A stretch of DNA of 64,000 nucleotides from Paulownia fortunei. Its lineage: Eukaryota > Streptophyta > Magnoliopsida > Lamiales > Paulowniaceae. The position numbers were made by a program, and so were the translations under genes. Below, piece after piece: positions 52,001-62,950 of the stretch; positions within the stretch are counted from its first letter, which is position 1; every line of letters starts with the position of its first letter. The stretch lies in NCBI GenBank assembly GCA_019321725.1, contig CM033115.1, forward strand, positions 17,928,673-17,992,672. Reading direction: 5' to 3'. A model generated the notes under the pieces. That model ran no database searches and was not told the origin of the DNA. It was given only the letters and a program-made list of their open reading frames with translations.

Positions 52001-55000
52001 AGAAATAATAAATGAATGTTCTTATTGCCCTGTTTGAACTCAACAATGACACAATTCCTTCCATCTTGACTAAATTATCATAAGAAACTCGGTGCCTTAT
52101 CTTATGGATATTTATATCTGTCTGCAAAACGAATAAATATGAATTGTTTTTATTCGTTAACAGTAGAAACTCACTGCTTTGAACTATTTATACACTATAC
52201 TGCAGAATTTGAGTGAATAACAAAATGATGTTACTGTACTTCACAGTATTGGCAAAGTGAAGCTGCTATGCTGAGGCAACAATTACAGAACGTGCAAGAG
52301 AATCATCGGTAAATTTCAATGACATTGTTAAAAATATTGTTTATTCTTGCAGATATGAACTATAAAAGAACAATCACACGTTCACACTCCTTGAACATTG
52401 CACACTTATCAACAACAATAATTAACACTCTTAGAACACATCTGTCAAGTATTTGATTTCACAGTTAACATTTTAATGCTCATACAGATAAAATTTTTGC
52501 ACGAAGTAACAAACATAATTCTTTCTTTTCCTTTATTGGTGGGGGGATGTGGGGCTGTGGTAGGGTAAAGTAACAAAAGCGGTCAGGAAAAGTAATGTAG
52601 CAAAGATAAATTTCCCCTAATTCTCAAGAGAAATATGCTCTGTAAATTTATGAGTTTTGAGTCACATCATTTCTATTTATTTATATATCATTCAAATATT
52701 AGTTGCATGAAATTTCTAGCTCAAATGAAACAAAAACATGACTTCTATCATATTAGAACGAAAGAAAAATAAAATCTAAAGGAAAAGACTTAGAAGTCAA
52801 AAGAATTGGTGAAGATATTAGAAACCAAGGAAAGTAGTTCCTGAATAATTTAAGACATAAGCCATGTCATAATCGTTTTGATGCCAATCAGACAATGGAT
52901 ATCGATTTTTCTCTATAAATAATAGTTACACTTGGATCGAAGGATCTAGATTTGAGGAAATGATTTGTAGTTAAAATATTTAAATGACTTTAATATTAGG
53001 TGGATTTGAAATCCATATCAATGATTGAAAAAATAGTTTGAAATGGGTGTAAAGGATTTATCCATAGTAACTCTAAATTATCCAAATAAGTGTAATGAGT
53101 TTGTTATTATGAATTTCAAATTCTTAACTCTCAAATCCTTGAATCCAAACCAAACACTAATAAGGCTCTTCCCATGTAGTAAAGTTGAGGTCCCAAGACC
53201 TAACAATTAAGAGGTCTGGCCATCTGGGGTTTGGATCCCAACAAAAATGTGGGTAATAGTTACTTTATGGTAGTTTTTTCAAATTAGATACAAGCAATAT
53301 GCTTTTTTAACAGAGTTCTTGGTCGTACATAAATAGTTTTTAATAAATTGAGTAATATATGATGTAATGAATCCATACCTTAATAAATATAAATTAAAAA
53401 AGAAAAGGAGAAAACTTCCAAATTCACCAACTTTCCATCATATAGACTCTTATCCAAACTCTATATTTTTGGCATAAAACACCATTTATTGCATAAAACA
53501 ATATATCAACAACTTGAAGAAAATAATACTCCTCAAGTGGTATGTAAACGGTTTTTCATAATATCATTAAGCACTAAAAGCTTAATATATATCACTTCAA
53601 ATGATGACACTCACTTGAACACCATTAAAATATATAAGGGAATTAATGATGAGCTATCATCAAACTGAAAATATGATTATGCAAAAAAAATATAAATGCA
53701 GAAATACATAAAACTAAGATTAATTTGATATAAAACCTAAATAAGATTCATATATATGTGTGTTATATATGTACAAAAATGCGTTATGTGTGTGTCCGTG
53801 CCTGTATATGATATGTGCATCATACATACCAAACTATGAAATATAAAGGGTAACTGGCATTTTGCACCTTCTAATTAGGTTCATTTGGCACTTTGCACCC
53901 TAAAAATAAAAATTTGGCAGATTGCATCCACTTTCAAATCAATATTTTATTAGCATAATGCACCCTACAACAATTTTTAACCAAAATTGAAGGGTAAAAT
54001 GGTCATTAATTGTTAATTTTCTCTATTTTCTCTTCATCTTCCCTTCGTTTGTAATTTTCTAATTTTTTAAAAACCTAATATTATTTTAATTAAATTAGTT
54101 CAAAAAATCTAATTTTAATATCAACAATAGTTATATTTTTTAATTTATTTGCAAAATAATAATTATTTCACATATATTAAGTTGCTAAAATTTTAGCTTA
54201 TTGAAATATATAAAAATAAAAGACATAATAAAAATTAGAGTAAAATTCATTTTATCCCCTTGTACTAATGCATTTGTATCAAATATCTCCTTATACAACC
54301 AAAACCTTCAAACACCCCTCAACTTAGATTTTTGTTAGCAAATTGAAGTCTTGGAGTTGCTATGGCAGAAATACCCTTTTGAGTATTATATAATGCCCAC
54401 TTTCATTTTGATCTAGGTTTAATTTTTCATGCACTAATTCTTTTAGTATTTATATGCTCCTCCTGGAAGTAAATGTGTTGCTTCATACATTTTTAATATA
54501 TGTTTGTTTTATTCTTATAGGTGAAAATTTTTTACTCTTCTTTCCAAAAATCTTAAGAATTTAAGTAAAAAAAATTTTAAAAAAATATTTGGACTATATA
54601 GAATCTTTTGGTAGGTTAAAGGATTCTTTTATTTTAGATAATTGAGGATATGAACTATCAATCAATTTGTGTCACTTTGCATGGGATGTTTTTTTATAAT
54701 TTATTGTATTAATCAATTTTCTGCAATACCTAAAAAAAAAAGATAATAATATTATTATGTTTGTCATGTCCTTACATATAGTAAACATCTATACTCAACC
54801 TCATAGGAATAAGATTAAACAAACAGGACCTATAGGCTCTAATAATATACTAACACGTAATAATATATTCAATTCAAAATCTAAATCAACTAGTGAGTAG
54901 GTCTTATATATGAGAAAAAGAAAGAAAAAAAAAAAGGTTAGTAGTGGCACCATGATATAAACCGCTTTGAAAATATTCATTTATACAATATGAATAATAG

Positions 55001-57996
55001 TTAATTATATTTGTAGCAATAGAAAAACTGCATGGTAGCACAAACTCTGGGTATTTGAGTTAGAGGAATCATGCATAGACTTAGTAGCAACCTTCTTTGG
55101 ATGGGGGTAAAATCAGGTGGAGCCTAGGTGGGGATGGACAATTTTCTTTTGGTTTATTGCATTATAATTAAATAAGGGCTGGAGGTTTTTATATGTCTCT
55201 GGCAATGTACATATAATTTTAAATCTTTACACATGCTACCAACACTGGGCTACACCTGCATTACATAACACCCAAAAGGGCATTTCTGTCATAAAGCTTC
55301 TACGCCTTCAATTTGCTAACAAAAATCTAAGTTGAGGGGGGTGTTTGAAGGTTTTGGTTGTACAAAGGGATATTTGATACAAATAAATTAGTACAAGGGA
55401 GTAAAATGAATTTTACCCAAAAAATTATTTAACAAAAGATTTTAGTTTTACAAATAGAACAAAAATTTGTAAATAGAATACCTCTTATTTGATAAATATT
55501 AGTTTTTTATATTTTGTTATATTTAATGATTGTTTTTATACGAATATGGTTGTTTGGAGTTTTACCAAATAAAATACTTTACAAATCTAAATAGTTATAT
55601 CCATATAAAAAACAGTTATTAAATACTACAAAATATATAAAAAAAAAATATTTTATTTACAAAGTTTTTTGTTCCATATTTAAGTTAAGAATAATTATTT
55701 TTTCGTATCAATAAGCTATATTTTTAACAACATATTATATGTGAAATAATTTATAGTTTTGCAAAAAAATTAAGAAAATATAATTATTACTATAGTTTAT
55801 TAAATAATTTTTCATTATTTTTTATTTATCATTTCAATAAGCTATATTTTAACTATATTAATATATGTGACGTTAATTTATAGTTTTGCAATTAAATTAA
55901 GAAAATATCATTGTTGTTAGTATTAGAGTTAAATTTTATTGAACTAATTTAACTAAAATAATAAGAATTAGCAAATTACATATGAAGGAAAGATGAGGCA
56001 AAAATAAAGAGAATTAACAATTATTGACCATTTTACCCTTCAATTTTGATTAGAAATTGTTATAGGGTGCAATCTGCCAAATAAATCTAATTGAAGGGTG
56101 CAAAATGCCAATTACCCAAATATAAAAAATAATTAAGAATGTATTTCATATAATATATCTAATCAAGCAGATTAAAAAACTATCTGACTTGTAACAATAA
56201 AACAAATGTTTTGATGTAAAAAATAATAATAAAACAAATATTTTGATGTAAAAAATAATAAATTCTAATAGAAAGTTAGTCCCTAAACAAACAGCCTGAG
56301 TACTTACTATCTACGGCATTTGATGAATAAGCAGGCAGCCATCACAGTGCAGTTTTACTGATTATACAAGAAAATTCACAATTCACACTGATTTATCGTA
56401 ATTTTGAAAGAAAAAAAATAAGCAAAAAGGCACATATTCTAACTTTTTCAACCTGATACAATTTCACGACTTATTTTACCTAGTATTGGATTACATAACA
56501 TTATTTTATGCAACAATTACCTTAAAGTAACATTATATACACAACTGCCACTAAGCACAAAAAATTACAGAAAACAATCATTTTTCATGAGTTATAATAA
56601 GCGTAAGATTCACACAAGATATCAATATTAAACTCTTGAATTTAATCACAAAAAGATATTCCAAAATCAGAATAACACGTATCCACAAGATCTATAAATT
56701 TGAATATTTATTAGACCACATGTAATAACCCCTCTAAAGACAGACGCACACTGATATAGTGACAATGAAGTGACTTTTTCAGTTTAGGCAAATGAAAATT
56801 AGTTTTCAACTTAATAGACCAAGATGCTCTTACTCAAAGAATGCCCTCAACATCATCACCAATAGATTTGGAACCTAAGAAATAAAGTACTTCTTCAAGA
56901 CCTTTCATATGATTATAAGCACCTTTTTCAGGTGTATCTTAGAACGTAATTAAAGTTATTCTTTTAATATTGCGTTCTTTAGTACTACCATAACCAGAAG
57001 GGAAAAAGCTGTCTTGAAAGTGGGATGTCCAACTCATTACAACCTCAAAGCTTCACGTTAGTGCATACAGATTGCTCTAGAAAGATACAACATGATATAC
57101 TAACTAGCTATATACCCTCTTCATGCCTGTATCAAAAGGGCAGAGATAATAAGATAAAAGCCTAGATCTAATGTCATTTATCATTATTGCAGGCATTTAA
57201 TGGGTGAGGAGCTTTCTGGTTTGAACGTCAAAGACCTACAGAACCTAGAGAACCAGCTGGAAATAAGTCTTCGGGGTGTCCGTATGAGGAAGGTTAGAAA
57301 CTATTATTTGATACACGATGAATCCTTAAAATCACACGCGTCACAACAAATTATTGACATCATTTTCAACTCTTTGTAGGACCAGATCTTACTTGATGAG
57401 ATACAGGAATTGAATCAAAAGGTTGACCCAGGATAATTACATGCATTAAATAATGCCTATTTTACTTTTACAAGGGATCCCTCAAGCAGCTAAGTTTCCT
57501 GATTTTCTTGCAGGGAAACCTGATCCACCAAGAAAATTTGGAACTGTATAAGAAGGTAAACCTAATCCGTCGAGAAAATATGGACTTGTATAAGAAGGTA
57601 GTGTTGTAGGCTTAAAACACAAGTTTCAAACTGTTCTGTATAGCTCAAGTATTTATTAGAAGCCCTGTCCATAATAGAAGTACAAGCTGCTTTTTAATAA
57701 CATTCTCAGTGAGATGCTTACATTTCAGGTTTATGGAACAAGGGATGCAACTAGAGCAGACAGTAATTCATTTATTACTAATAGTTTAAGCATCAGAGAG
57801 GATCCACATGCACCCGTCTGTCTCCAGCTTTGCCAGCCACAGCAAAAGAATCATGAGACACCAGCAGGAGCTATGAAATTGGGGTAATTTCTTTTTTATC
57901 CCCATAAGTTTAAAAAGTTATCAAAAACAATTGACTACTATATCCGTCTAATACTTAATTTGGTGGGAAAAATGCAGCAGACTACAACTGCATTAG
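31019..57996 (+). CDS. MIKC MADS-box transcription factor, AGL17/ANR1 type, eight exons
   Basis: Exons: 31019-31200, 50934-51012, 52247-52308, 57193-57292, 57380-57421, 57514-57597, 57729-57883 and 57981-57996; total 720 nt, 239 aa. Residues 1-60 are a complete MADS DNA-binding domain ([20 protein letters not shown] onward, with [20 protein letters not shown]). Next come a short I region ([13 protein letters not shown]), a K domain from about residue 88 to 183 ([34 protein letters not shown]) forming the dimerising coiled coil, and a C-terminus ending LGLQLH. The [14 protein letters not shown] / [14 protein letters not shown] pair and the LQLH end point to the AGL17 clade, which includes ANR1 of root nitrate response; function here is inferred. 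All phases close and no stop interrupts the frame. Introns 1 and 3 are greatly enlarged by transposons, while introns 4-7 are about 85-130 bp. Confidence 0.93.
32830..33560 (-). pseudogene. Possible gypsy integrase C-terminal relic
   Basis: On the minus strand near 32840-32890 the frame reads [13 protein letters not shown], which fits the conserved post-catalytic part of gypsy-type integrases. Stops interrupt the frames on both sides. Catalytic residues were not found, so the identification rests on one motif. Confidence 0.4.
33341..33505 (+). repeat. 88-bp tandem duplication
   Basis: The block ccataaaaagtaacttctca at 33341 recurs at 33429 as ccataagaagtaacctttca, and the similarity continues through 'ttgtagtaaacttatcaacaatgtcc'. 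Non-coding. Confidence 0.8.
33640..35720. other. Possible old LTR-type sequence in MADS intron 1
   Basis: Moderately structured, AT-rich sequence without coding content. Its style (short tRNA-free leader, repeated taatgccccttaacctaa-like ends) recalls degenerate LTRs, but I found no matching direct repeat or primer site. Nothing else seen. Confidence 0.25.
36469..37486. mobile_element. Mutator-like non-autonomous element inside the copia relic
   Basis: About 1.0 kb with long inverted ends. Left 'caaattttgaggattttcga' and 'catgccaagtggctatttc' match the reverse complement of the right half (near 37185-37310), and left 'gaagttgcaatttg' matches right 'caaattgcaac'. The flanks carry a 9-bp direct repeat, TGTAGTGCA (36460-36468) and TGTAGTACA (37487-37495). 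The copia RT/RNase H region is split exactly here. Direct 9-bp duplications and long TIRs fit Mutator-like elements. No transposase is present. Confidence 0.72.
39836..40931. mobile_element. hAT-like non-autonomous element inside the copia relic
   Basis: The left end CAAGGGCGGAGTCAGG and the right end, read in reverse, CAGGGGCAGAGGCAGG are imperfect inverted repeats. The flanks give an 8-bp duplication, CTCCCAAG (39828-39835) against CTCCCTAG (40932-40939). The interior is AT-rich and non-coding. An 8-bp target duplication with CAGGGGCGGAG-type ends fits hAT. It interrupts the gag-like part of the copia relic. Confidence 0.75.
42464..42506 (+). repeat. AC/AT compound microsatellite
   Basis: (AC)n, (AT)n, then (AC)n again. 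A simple repeat in MADS intron 1. Confidence 0.9.
43232..43661 (+). mobile_element. hAT-like MITE, copy 3 of 3, with intact target duplication
   Basis: 430 bp, from CAATGTTTTCATAACC to the mirror-image TTTTGAAAATATTG. It is flanked on both sides by the perfect 8-bp direct repeat GTAAAAAC (43224-43231 and 43662-43669). The 8-bp duplication and short TIRs identify it as hAT-derived. Related copies lie at 6397-6874 and 16755-17127. Non-coding. Confidence 0.85.
44695..44806 (+). repeat. 56-bp tandem duplication
   Basis: The block 'cctctcccacaatcattgtc' (from 44703) recurs 56 bp later as 'cctctcccacagtcatcgtc'; both copies end in 'ttcctttaaagc' and 'gatag'. Non-coding. Confidence 0.85.
45108..45139 (+). 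repeat. (CCCCA)n simple repeat
   Basis: Six units of ACCCC in a row (within gtgaccccaccccaccccac). The opposite strand is a G-rich array, GGGGT repeated, which could form a G-quadruplex. Confidence 0.9.
46626..46875 (+). repeat. 125-bp tandem duplication
   Basis: Two head-to-tail copies starting ttaatcccaagaatatacaa (46626) and ttaatccctagaaaatacaa (46751), more than 90 percent alike by eye through 'gaggtgcatgg' and 'ttagtaattgttagttttca'. Non-coding, in MADS intron 1; recent by its similarity. Confidence 0.9.
53848..56117. mobile_element. Mutator-like element (outer) in MADS intron 3
   Basis: Ends GGGTAACTGGCATTTTGCAC on the left and, read in reverse, GGGTAATTGGCATTTTGCAC on the right; inverted similarity runs several hundred bases inward. 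It is flanked by a perfect 9-bp direct repeat AAATATAAA (53839-53847 and 56118-56126). Without the nested element it is about 1.08 kb. There is no transposase frame, so it is non-autonomous. In its right arm a roughly 145-bp segment ('caataagctatattttaac', 'tttatagttttgca') occurs twice. Confidence 0.88.
54238..55418. mobile_element. Mutator-like element (nested inside the outer one)
   Basis: The left end GAGTAAAATTCATTTTATCC and the right end in reverse, GGGTAAAATTCATTTTACTC, open inverted repeats of about 150 bp that share 'ccaaaaccttcaaacacccc' and 'ttagatttttgttagcaaat'. Flanks give a 9-bp duplication with one mismatch, TAAAAATTA (54229-54237) and AAAAAATTA (55419-55427). It is 1181 bp and non-coding. 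It belongs to a different family from its host element. Confidence 0.82.
56196..56260 (+). repeat. 32-bp tandem duplication
   Basis: aataaaacaaatgttttgat followed by gtaaaaaataat occurs twice in a row with one difference (aaatattttgat in the second). MADS intron 3, non-coding. Confidence 0.85.
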
Positions 57997-59585
57997 CAAA
58001 GAGATTCATACTCTTCAAGGATGTCAACCTATCTCTACTGATGAAAGGATCCATAGTTACAATCTTATGTAACAATTGTTGAAAGTGGTAAAGAACCAAA
58101 TGCTATTTAGTAAAAGACATAAATATTGGAAGTTGCCACATATATAGAACTTCGAACATCTGACTGTAAAGTAAGATGCAGCCTACGAAGTCTTCAAGAG
58201 AAGAAATAAATGAATGTGTTGGACACTGCTTGTCTGATTGTTTTAGTTATTCAATACTGTGGATTTAAATTCACAATCTGCACCTGAAAAAGTTTGATCA
58301 GAATAAAAGCACATTACGTGGATTAACCAGAAACCAGATACACAATGCGGCTGAAGAGGAATGTTGAAAATATAAAGTTTCACAAGAGAAGAATCAATTA
58401 TAGTTCCTAGATTGGCGGGGGTTGCAAAAGACCAGAATTATGTTAGGTTCACAGTATAAGGATGTTTATGATGTATGTCAATCGCTGCGTGTTTGCTTCG
58501 TTGACTGAAAGAAACTTTTCGGCAATTGCTGTTGCATGTTCAATGATCTAATGTGCACTTCGCAAGGTCTTTAGGTGTCCTAGAAAAGATGTTACTTGAG
58601 ACCTATATCTATATATAATTTTTTGCACAACAGAAAGCAGTTTCAACTTTTGGACAAAGCATGGAGATCTCAAGCTAAAAACTATAAACTAATCTAACAA
58701 TACACACACACACACACAGTTCAAGATAATGCAATAGATAGATACAGTAAAACCATGGCTTCATTGCTGTAATCAAACCAGATTCATTATGGATACGCTC
58801 CTGCAATAAATCCGCACATGCGTCAGACTCCAGAAACAGCTAATGGCATGTACATGCATACATGTGTACATACAGGTTGCATATAACCAACATACTGAAC
58901 GCAAAACTTGGGTTCAGAAGCTCATATATCAAGAGGAGAACAAAAAGTTCAGTAACTTGCAAATATAATCCCAATCACTGATGCATTTTTAACTACAAAA
59001 CATAAATAGCCAGCCTTTGTACTGGGTATTGCATACCATTTGAACATTTAAGTGGAATGTTTCAATTGCCCAAGTGATATAAGTGTTGGAAAACTATTAG
59101 ATGTGCTTTACAAGGAAGAATTCGTGAGAGGACAAACTATCCAGTTTCAGGATCACACCTGATACATAAAATTTCATACTAAAACCCAAAAACAAGAGTG
59201 ATGCTTAAAATTTCACACTAAAACCAGAGAAACAAAAGTCGGATATGGGGAAAAGAAATATCAATGCAAGAAGACAAAGGAGAAAAAGACTGACTCAGGT
59301 GTACTTACAAGAAGCCCACAATGTGTAATGGATTAGACATTTCAGTACAGAATCTCTGAACACTGAATGAAAATGGACACAACATAAGGATAGGACTTAC
59401 AAGCAAAGAGAATGCACCATAAAAGTTTTTAGCAATACCTTTACAGCTTCCATGGAAGAAATATTACATAATATCTCTACTGCATAATATTGTAGCGTGA
59501 ATTTATTGCCCAGTCATCATTCAACTTCCTGAAAGCAGAGAATGGAGCATTTATCAATCCACTAAAAGACAATGAACGTAACTTG
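57997..59585. other. 3' flank of the MADS gene
   Basis: No coding sequence seen. It should start with the MADS 3' UTR; an AATAAA near 58302 is a possible polyadenylation signal. A short (AC) run lies at about 58703-58718. Confidence 0.5.
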
Positions 59586-60075
59586 TAGCACACCAAATGC
59601 AATAGGTGTACTCCAAATGATGATCCGTTGTTTTTCCTTGCTCCTCCACTAGTCGAAGAACCAGCAAGACAGACGCTGGATTGGCTCGGCGTAAGATCCC
59701 GACGCTCAAGTCAATTGGGTACTTGGAGAAAAAGTGAAAGCATACAGAGAATATATGTATCAGGTATTAAGAGTGTAACCCATTTCTTGGGTTGATCCCT
59801 ATTATTTGTAGGTATTATAGAAGGGGCACAAAAGAGATTTCAAACCTTAACTTGTTATATATGTCTAGTATTCACGTCATCATTTCTCTAATTTACTTTG
59901 AATCAGATTCTCTGTCACTATTCATAAATAACCATTTGATCTTATTCATTTGTGTGAACATGCATGACCTGAAAAACGGTCCTGTAGGATGAACTGACTC
60001 GTCCCATTTTAGAAGTAGATCATGCAACCAATCATAAGTAGACCCTAAAGAACGAGCCGATCAGACCTATTTGAT

Positions 60076-60225
60076 AGCTCATGCAAAGCTCATTAGCTCA
60101 TGCAGGACTCATCAACTCAGGCAAGGCTCATTAGCTCACGCAAGTCTCATCAACTCATGCAGGACTCAACAGCTCACGCAAAGCTCCGTACCTCATACAA
60201 GATTCAGTAGCTCATGCAGGATTCT
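60076..60225 (+). repeat. 19-bp tandem repeat array
   Basis: About eight degenerate units of agctcatgcaaggctcatt, alternating between 'agctca.gca' and 'ac.tcatgca' openings. It lies on the promoter-proximal side of the larger minisatellite. Confidence 0.75.
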
Positions 60226-60574
60226 TCAGCAGAAGCATCAACCAAGCTAAACTGTTTTACCTGACTACAATATTTTTTGAAGCCACAATTGTAATGCAGC
60301 TATCACTTAACACGAGCCGACACTGTTCTGGTGCCCGACCTACTACCTTTATAGGTGACTTTTCTAGTTAGCTGACATGCGATAATCCTGGCTATGCTCA
60401 ACCATCAAGCACCTAACCTAGCCAGAGCTTGAGCTAGATGAGTCAGTCCTGACCTAGGACACATAATCGTGTCCCCTTACTCTAATTGAACTAAAGTAGT
60501 TCAGTCAGATAGAGTAAGAGTTCATCTCAAATCTATCCCTCGGATCCTCGATCATTTGATTAGTTAAACAAATC

Positions 60575-62290
60575 CAACTCATATGGGCTCATATCAACTC
60601 GTAATTAATGAGCTTTCCTCAGCTCATCCCATCCTACTACCAATGAGCTTTTCTCATCGCATCATTAATGAGCTTCTCAGCTCATGACGAATGAGCTCTT
60701 CTGAGTTCATAATCAATGCTATATTCCATGCTCATAATCAAGGCTTTTATATGCGCATAAACAATGAAAGGTCGAATGGAGGTGTTTTCAAAAGTCTGAG
60801 TTTCCTCATAAACAATGAACTATTATCATCTCATAATTAACAAGTTCTTCCCTGCTTATCATCAACTCATCATCAATGAGCTTTTCTACTCATAATCAAT
60901 GAGCTCTTCTCAACTCAATATCATTAAACTCTTCTCAACTCATAATCAATGAGCTCTCCTCATCTCATCATCAATGAACTATTCATAGCTCATAATTAAT
61001 GAGCCCTTCTTGGCTCATCATCAATAAGCTCATCAACTCATGACAGATGAGTTATTTTCAACTCATGATCAATAAGCTCTTCCTTTCTCATAACTCAATG
61101 AGCTCTTCTCAGCTCATCATGAATAAGTTATTCTCTGCTCATAATCAATGAGTTCATCTCTTCTCATCATTAATGAACTTTTCTCAACTCATCATCAATG
61201 AACCCTTCTGCTCATAATCGATAAGCTCTTCTCATCTCCTAATCAATGAGCTTATCAACTCATCAACTCATGACAGGAGCTATTTTCAACTCATGATCAA
61301 TGAGCTCCTCTGCTCATCATCAATAAGTTCTTCTCTGCTCCTCATCAATGAGTCATTCCTTATTCATCATCAATGGACACTTCCCTACTCATAATCGATG
61401 AGCCCTTCTCAGCTCATGATCGATGAGCTCTTCAGTTAATCAATAAGCTCTTTCCTACTCAATCAATAAGCTCTTCTCAGCTCTTCATCAATGAGCTCTT
61501 CATAGCTCATAATCAATGAGCTCATCAACTCATGACAGATAGTTATTTTCCACTCATGATCAATGAGTTCTTCCCTACTCATAATCAATGAGCTCTTCTC
61601 AGCTCATCATCAATGAACTCATCAACTCATAACAAGAGCTATTTTCAACTCATGATCAATCAGTTCATCTACTCATCATCAATGATCTTTTCTCAACTCA
61701 TAATCGATGAGCTCTTATCTTCATCAATAAGCTCTTTCCTACTCATAATCAATAATCAATGAGCTCTTCTAAGCTTATAATCAATGAGTTTTCCTCAGCT
61801 CATAATCAGTGAGCTCTTCATAGCTTATAATCAATGAACTCTTCCCAGTTCATCATCGATGAGCTCTTCTCAACTCATAATCGATGAGCTCTTCTCAACT
61901 CATAATCGATGAGTTGTTCTTAGTTCATAATCAATAAGTTCTCCACTGCTCATAATCAATGAGTTCTTCTTTGCACATTGAGCTCCTTTATCATAATCAA
62001 TGAGCTCTTCACTATTCATAATTAATGAGTTATTCTTAGCTTATAATCAATGAGTTCTTCTCAACTCATCATCAATGAGCTCTTCCCTGCTCATCATTAA
62101 CAAGCTTCCCAACTTATGACGAATGAGCTCTTGTCAGCTCATGTTTGTAATCAACAAGCTCAAATACTTGTAATCAACAAGTATTCTTTGGAGATCAACT
62201 CCATAAATCATGTAGAGGCGGAGCTCCATCAGCTCTTGATTGTAATCAACAAGCTCATATACTTGCAATCAACAAATCATTACAAGAGAT
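60575..62290 (+). repeat. Degenerate hairpin minisatellite, about 1.7 kb
   Basis: Several dozen imperfect units of about 25 bp around 'cataatcaatgagctcttct' followed by 'cagctcat'. Within the unit, ATGAGCT and AGCTCAT are exact reverse complements separated by about six bases (cttctc), so each unit can fold on either strand. Some units lose one arm or insert 'catcaactcatgacag'. There is no lasting reading frame. It lies within the presumed U3 of a gypsy LTR. Confidence 0.88.
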
Positions 62291-62358
62291 TCAAAAAATA
62301 TATTCTTATTTAATCGATAAATAAACTCACAAATTGAAAGTACTAAGGATAGGTCTTC

Positions 62359-62950
62359 TTATTCTATCCTGTTGGGAGGTCTCAGCCAATCTTGTGTTTC
62401 CTTTACCTTTTCTGTATCTACCTCAATTCCTTTAGAACTAACAACAAAACCAAGAAATATAAGTTTATTCGTGCAAGAGTCACACTTTTTAAGGTTAGCA
62501 AACAACTTTTCTTTTCTTAAAATATCTAAAACAAGTTTTAAATGTTCAACATGCTCATCCAAGTTTTTGCTATAAATCATAATATCATCAAAGTATACAA
62601 CCACAAATTTGTTAACAAAAGCACGTAAAACATGATTATTAGGTGCATTAGTTAATCCAAATGGCATAACTAACCACTCATATAAATCATATTTTATCTT
62701 AAATGAAGCTTTCCACACATCACATTCTCTCATCCTAATCTGATGATATCTACTTTTACGATCAATTTTGGTGAAAACACAAGAACCATGCAATTCATGA
62801 AGCATATCATCTAATCGGGAATGGTATGTCTATACTTTAGAGATATTGTTGATGGCGCGGTAATCAACACACATCCTACATGATTCATCCTTCTTAGGAA
62901 CAAGCAAAACTGGAACCGCACAACGACTCATGCTCTCATGTTATGTTAGA
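62359..62950 (-). pseudogene. Ty3-gypsy reverse transcriptase fragment
   Basis: On the minus strand the frame covers the N-terminal half of a gypsy reverse transcriptase: [45 protein letters not shown] and the catalytic box [12 protein letters not shown], followed by LKKCD and [14 protein letters not shown]. It is broken by a TAG stop (62830-62832) and by an in-frame deletion of about seven codons just after LTNAP. It stops abruptly at about 62360, where the LTR region begins, and at about 62950 on the other side. No RNase H, integrase or gag follows. Confidence 0.88.

Larger units (their letters stand above)
59590..62345 (-). mobile_element. Gypsy-type LTR region with repeat-filled U3
   Basis: On the minus strand, 59640-59720 reads CTTGAGCGTCGGGATCTTAC then GCCGAGCCAATCCAGCG, the same R/U5-type block as in the solo LTR at 4112-4165. 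It ends near 59590 in TTTGGTGTGC, similar to the end of that LTR. Upstream on the minus strand (higher coordinates) follow a unique part, a 19-bp repeat array and a 1.7-kb minisatellite, in the place of U3. The outer boundary is not resolved, and no second LTR is in the window. Confidence 0.55.

Noticed and set aside
60575..62290. CRISPR-like array
   Set aside because: Units are degenerate, about 25 bp and head to tail without unique spacers, in a plant genome next to a gypsy RT relic. It is a minisatellite.
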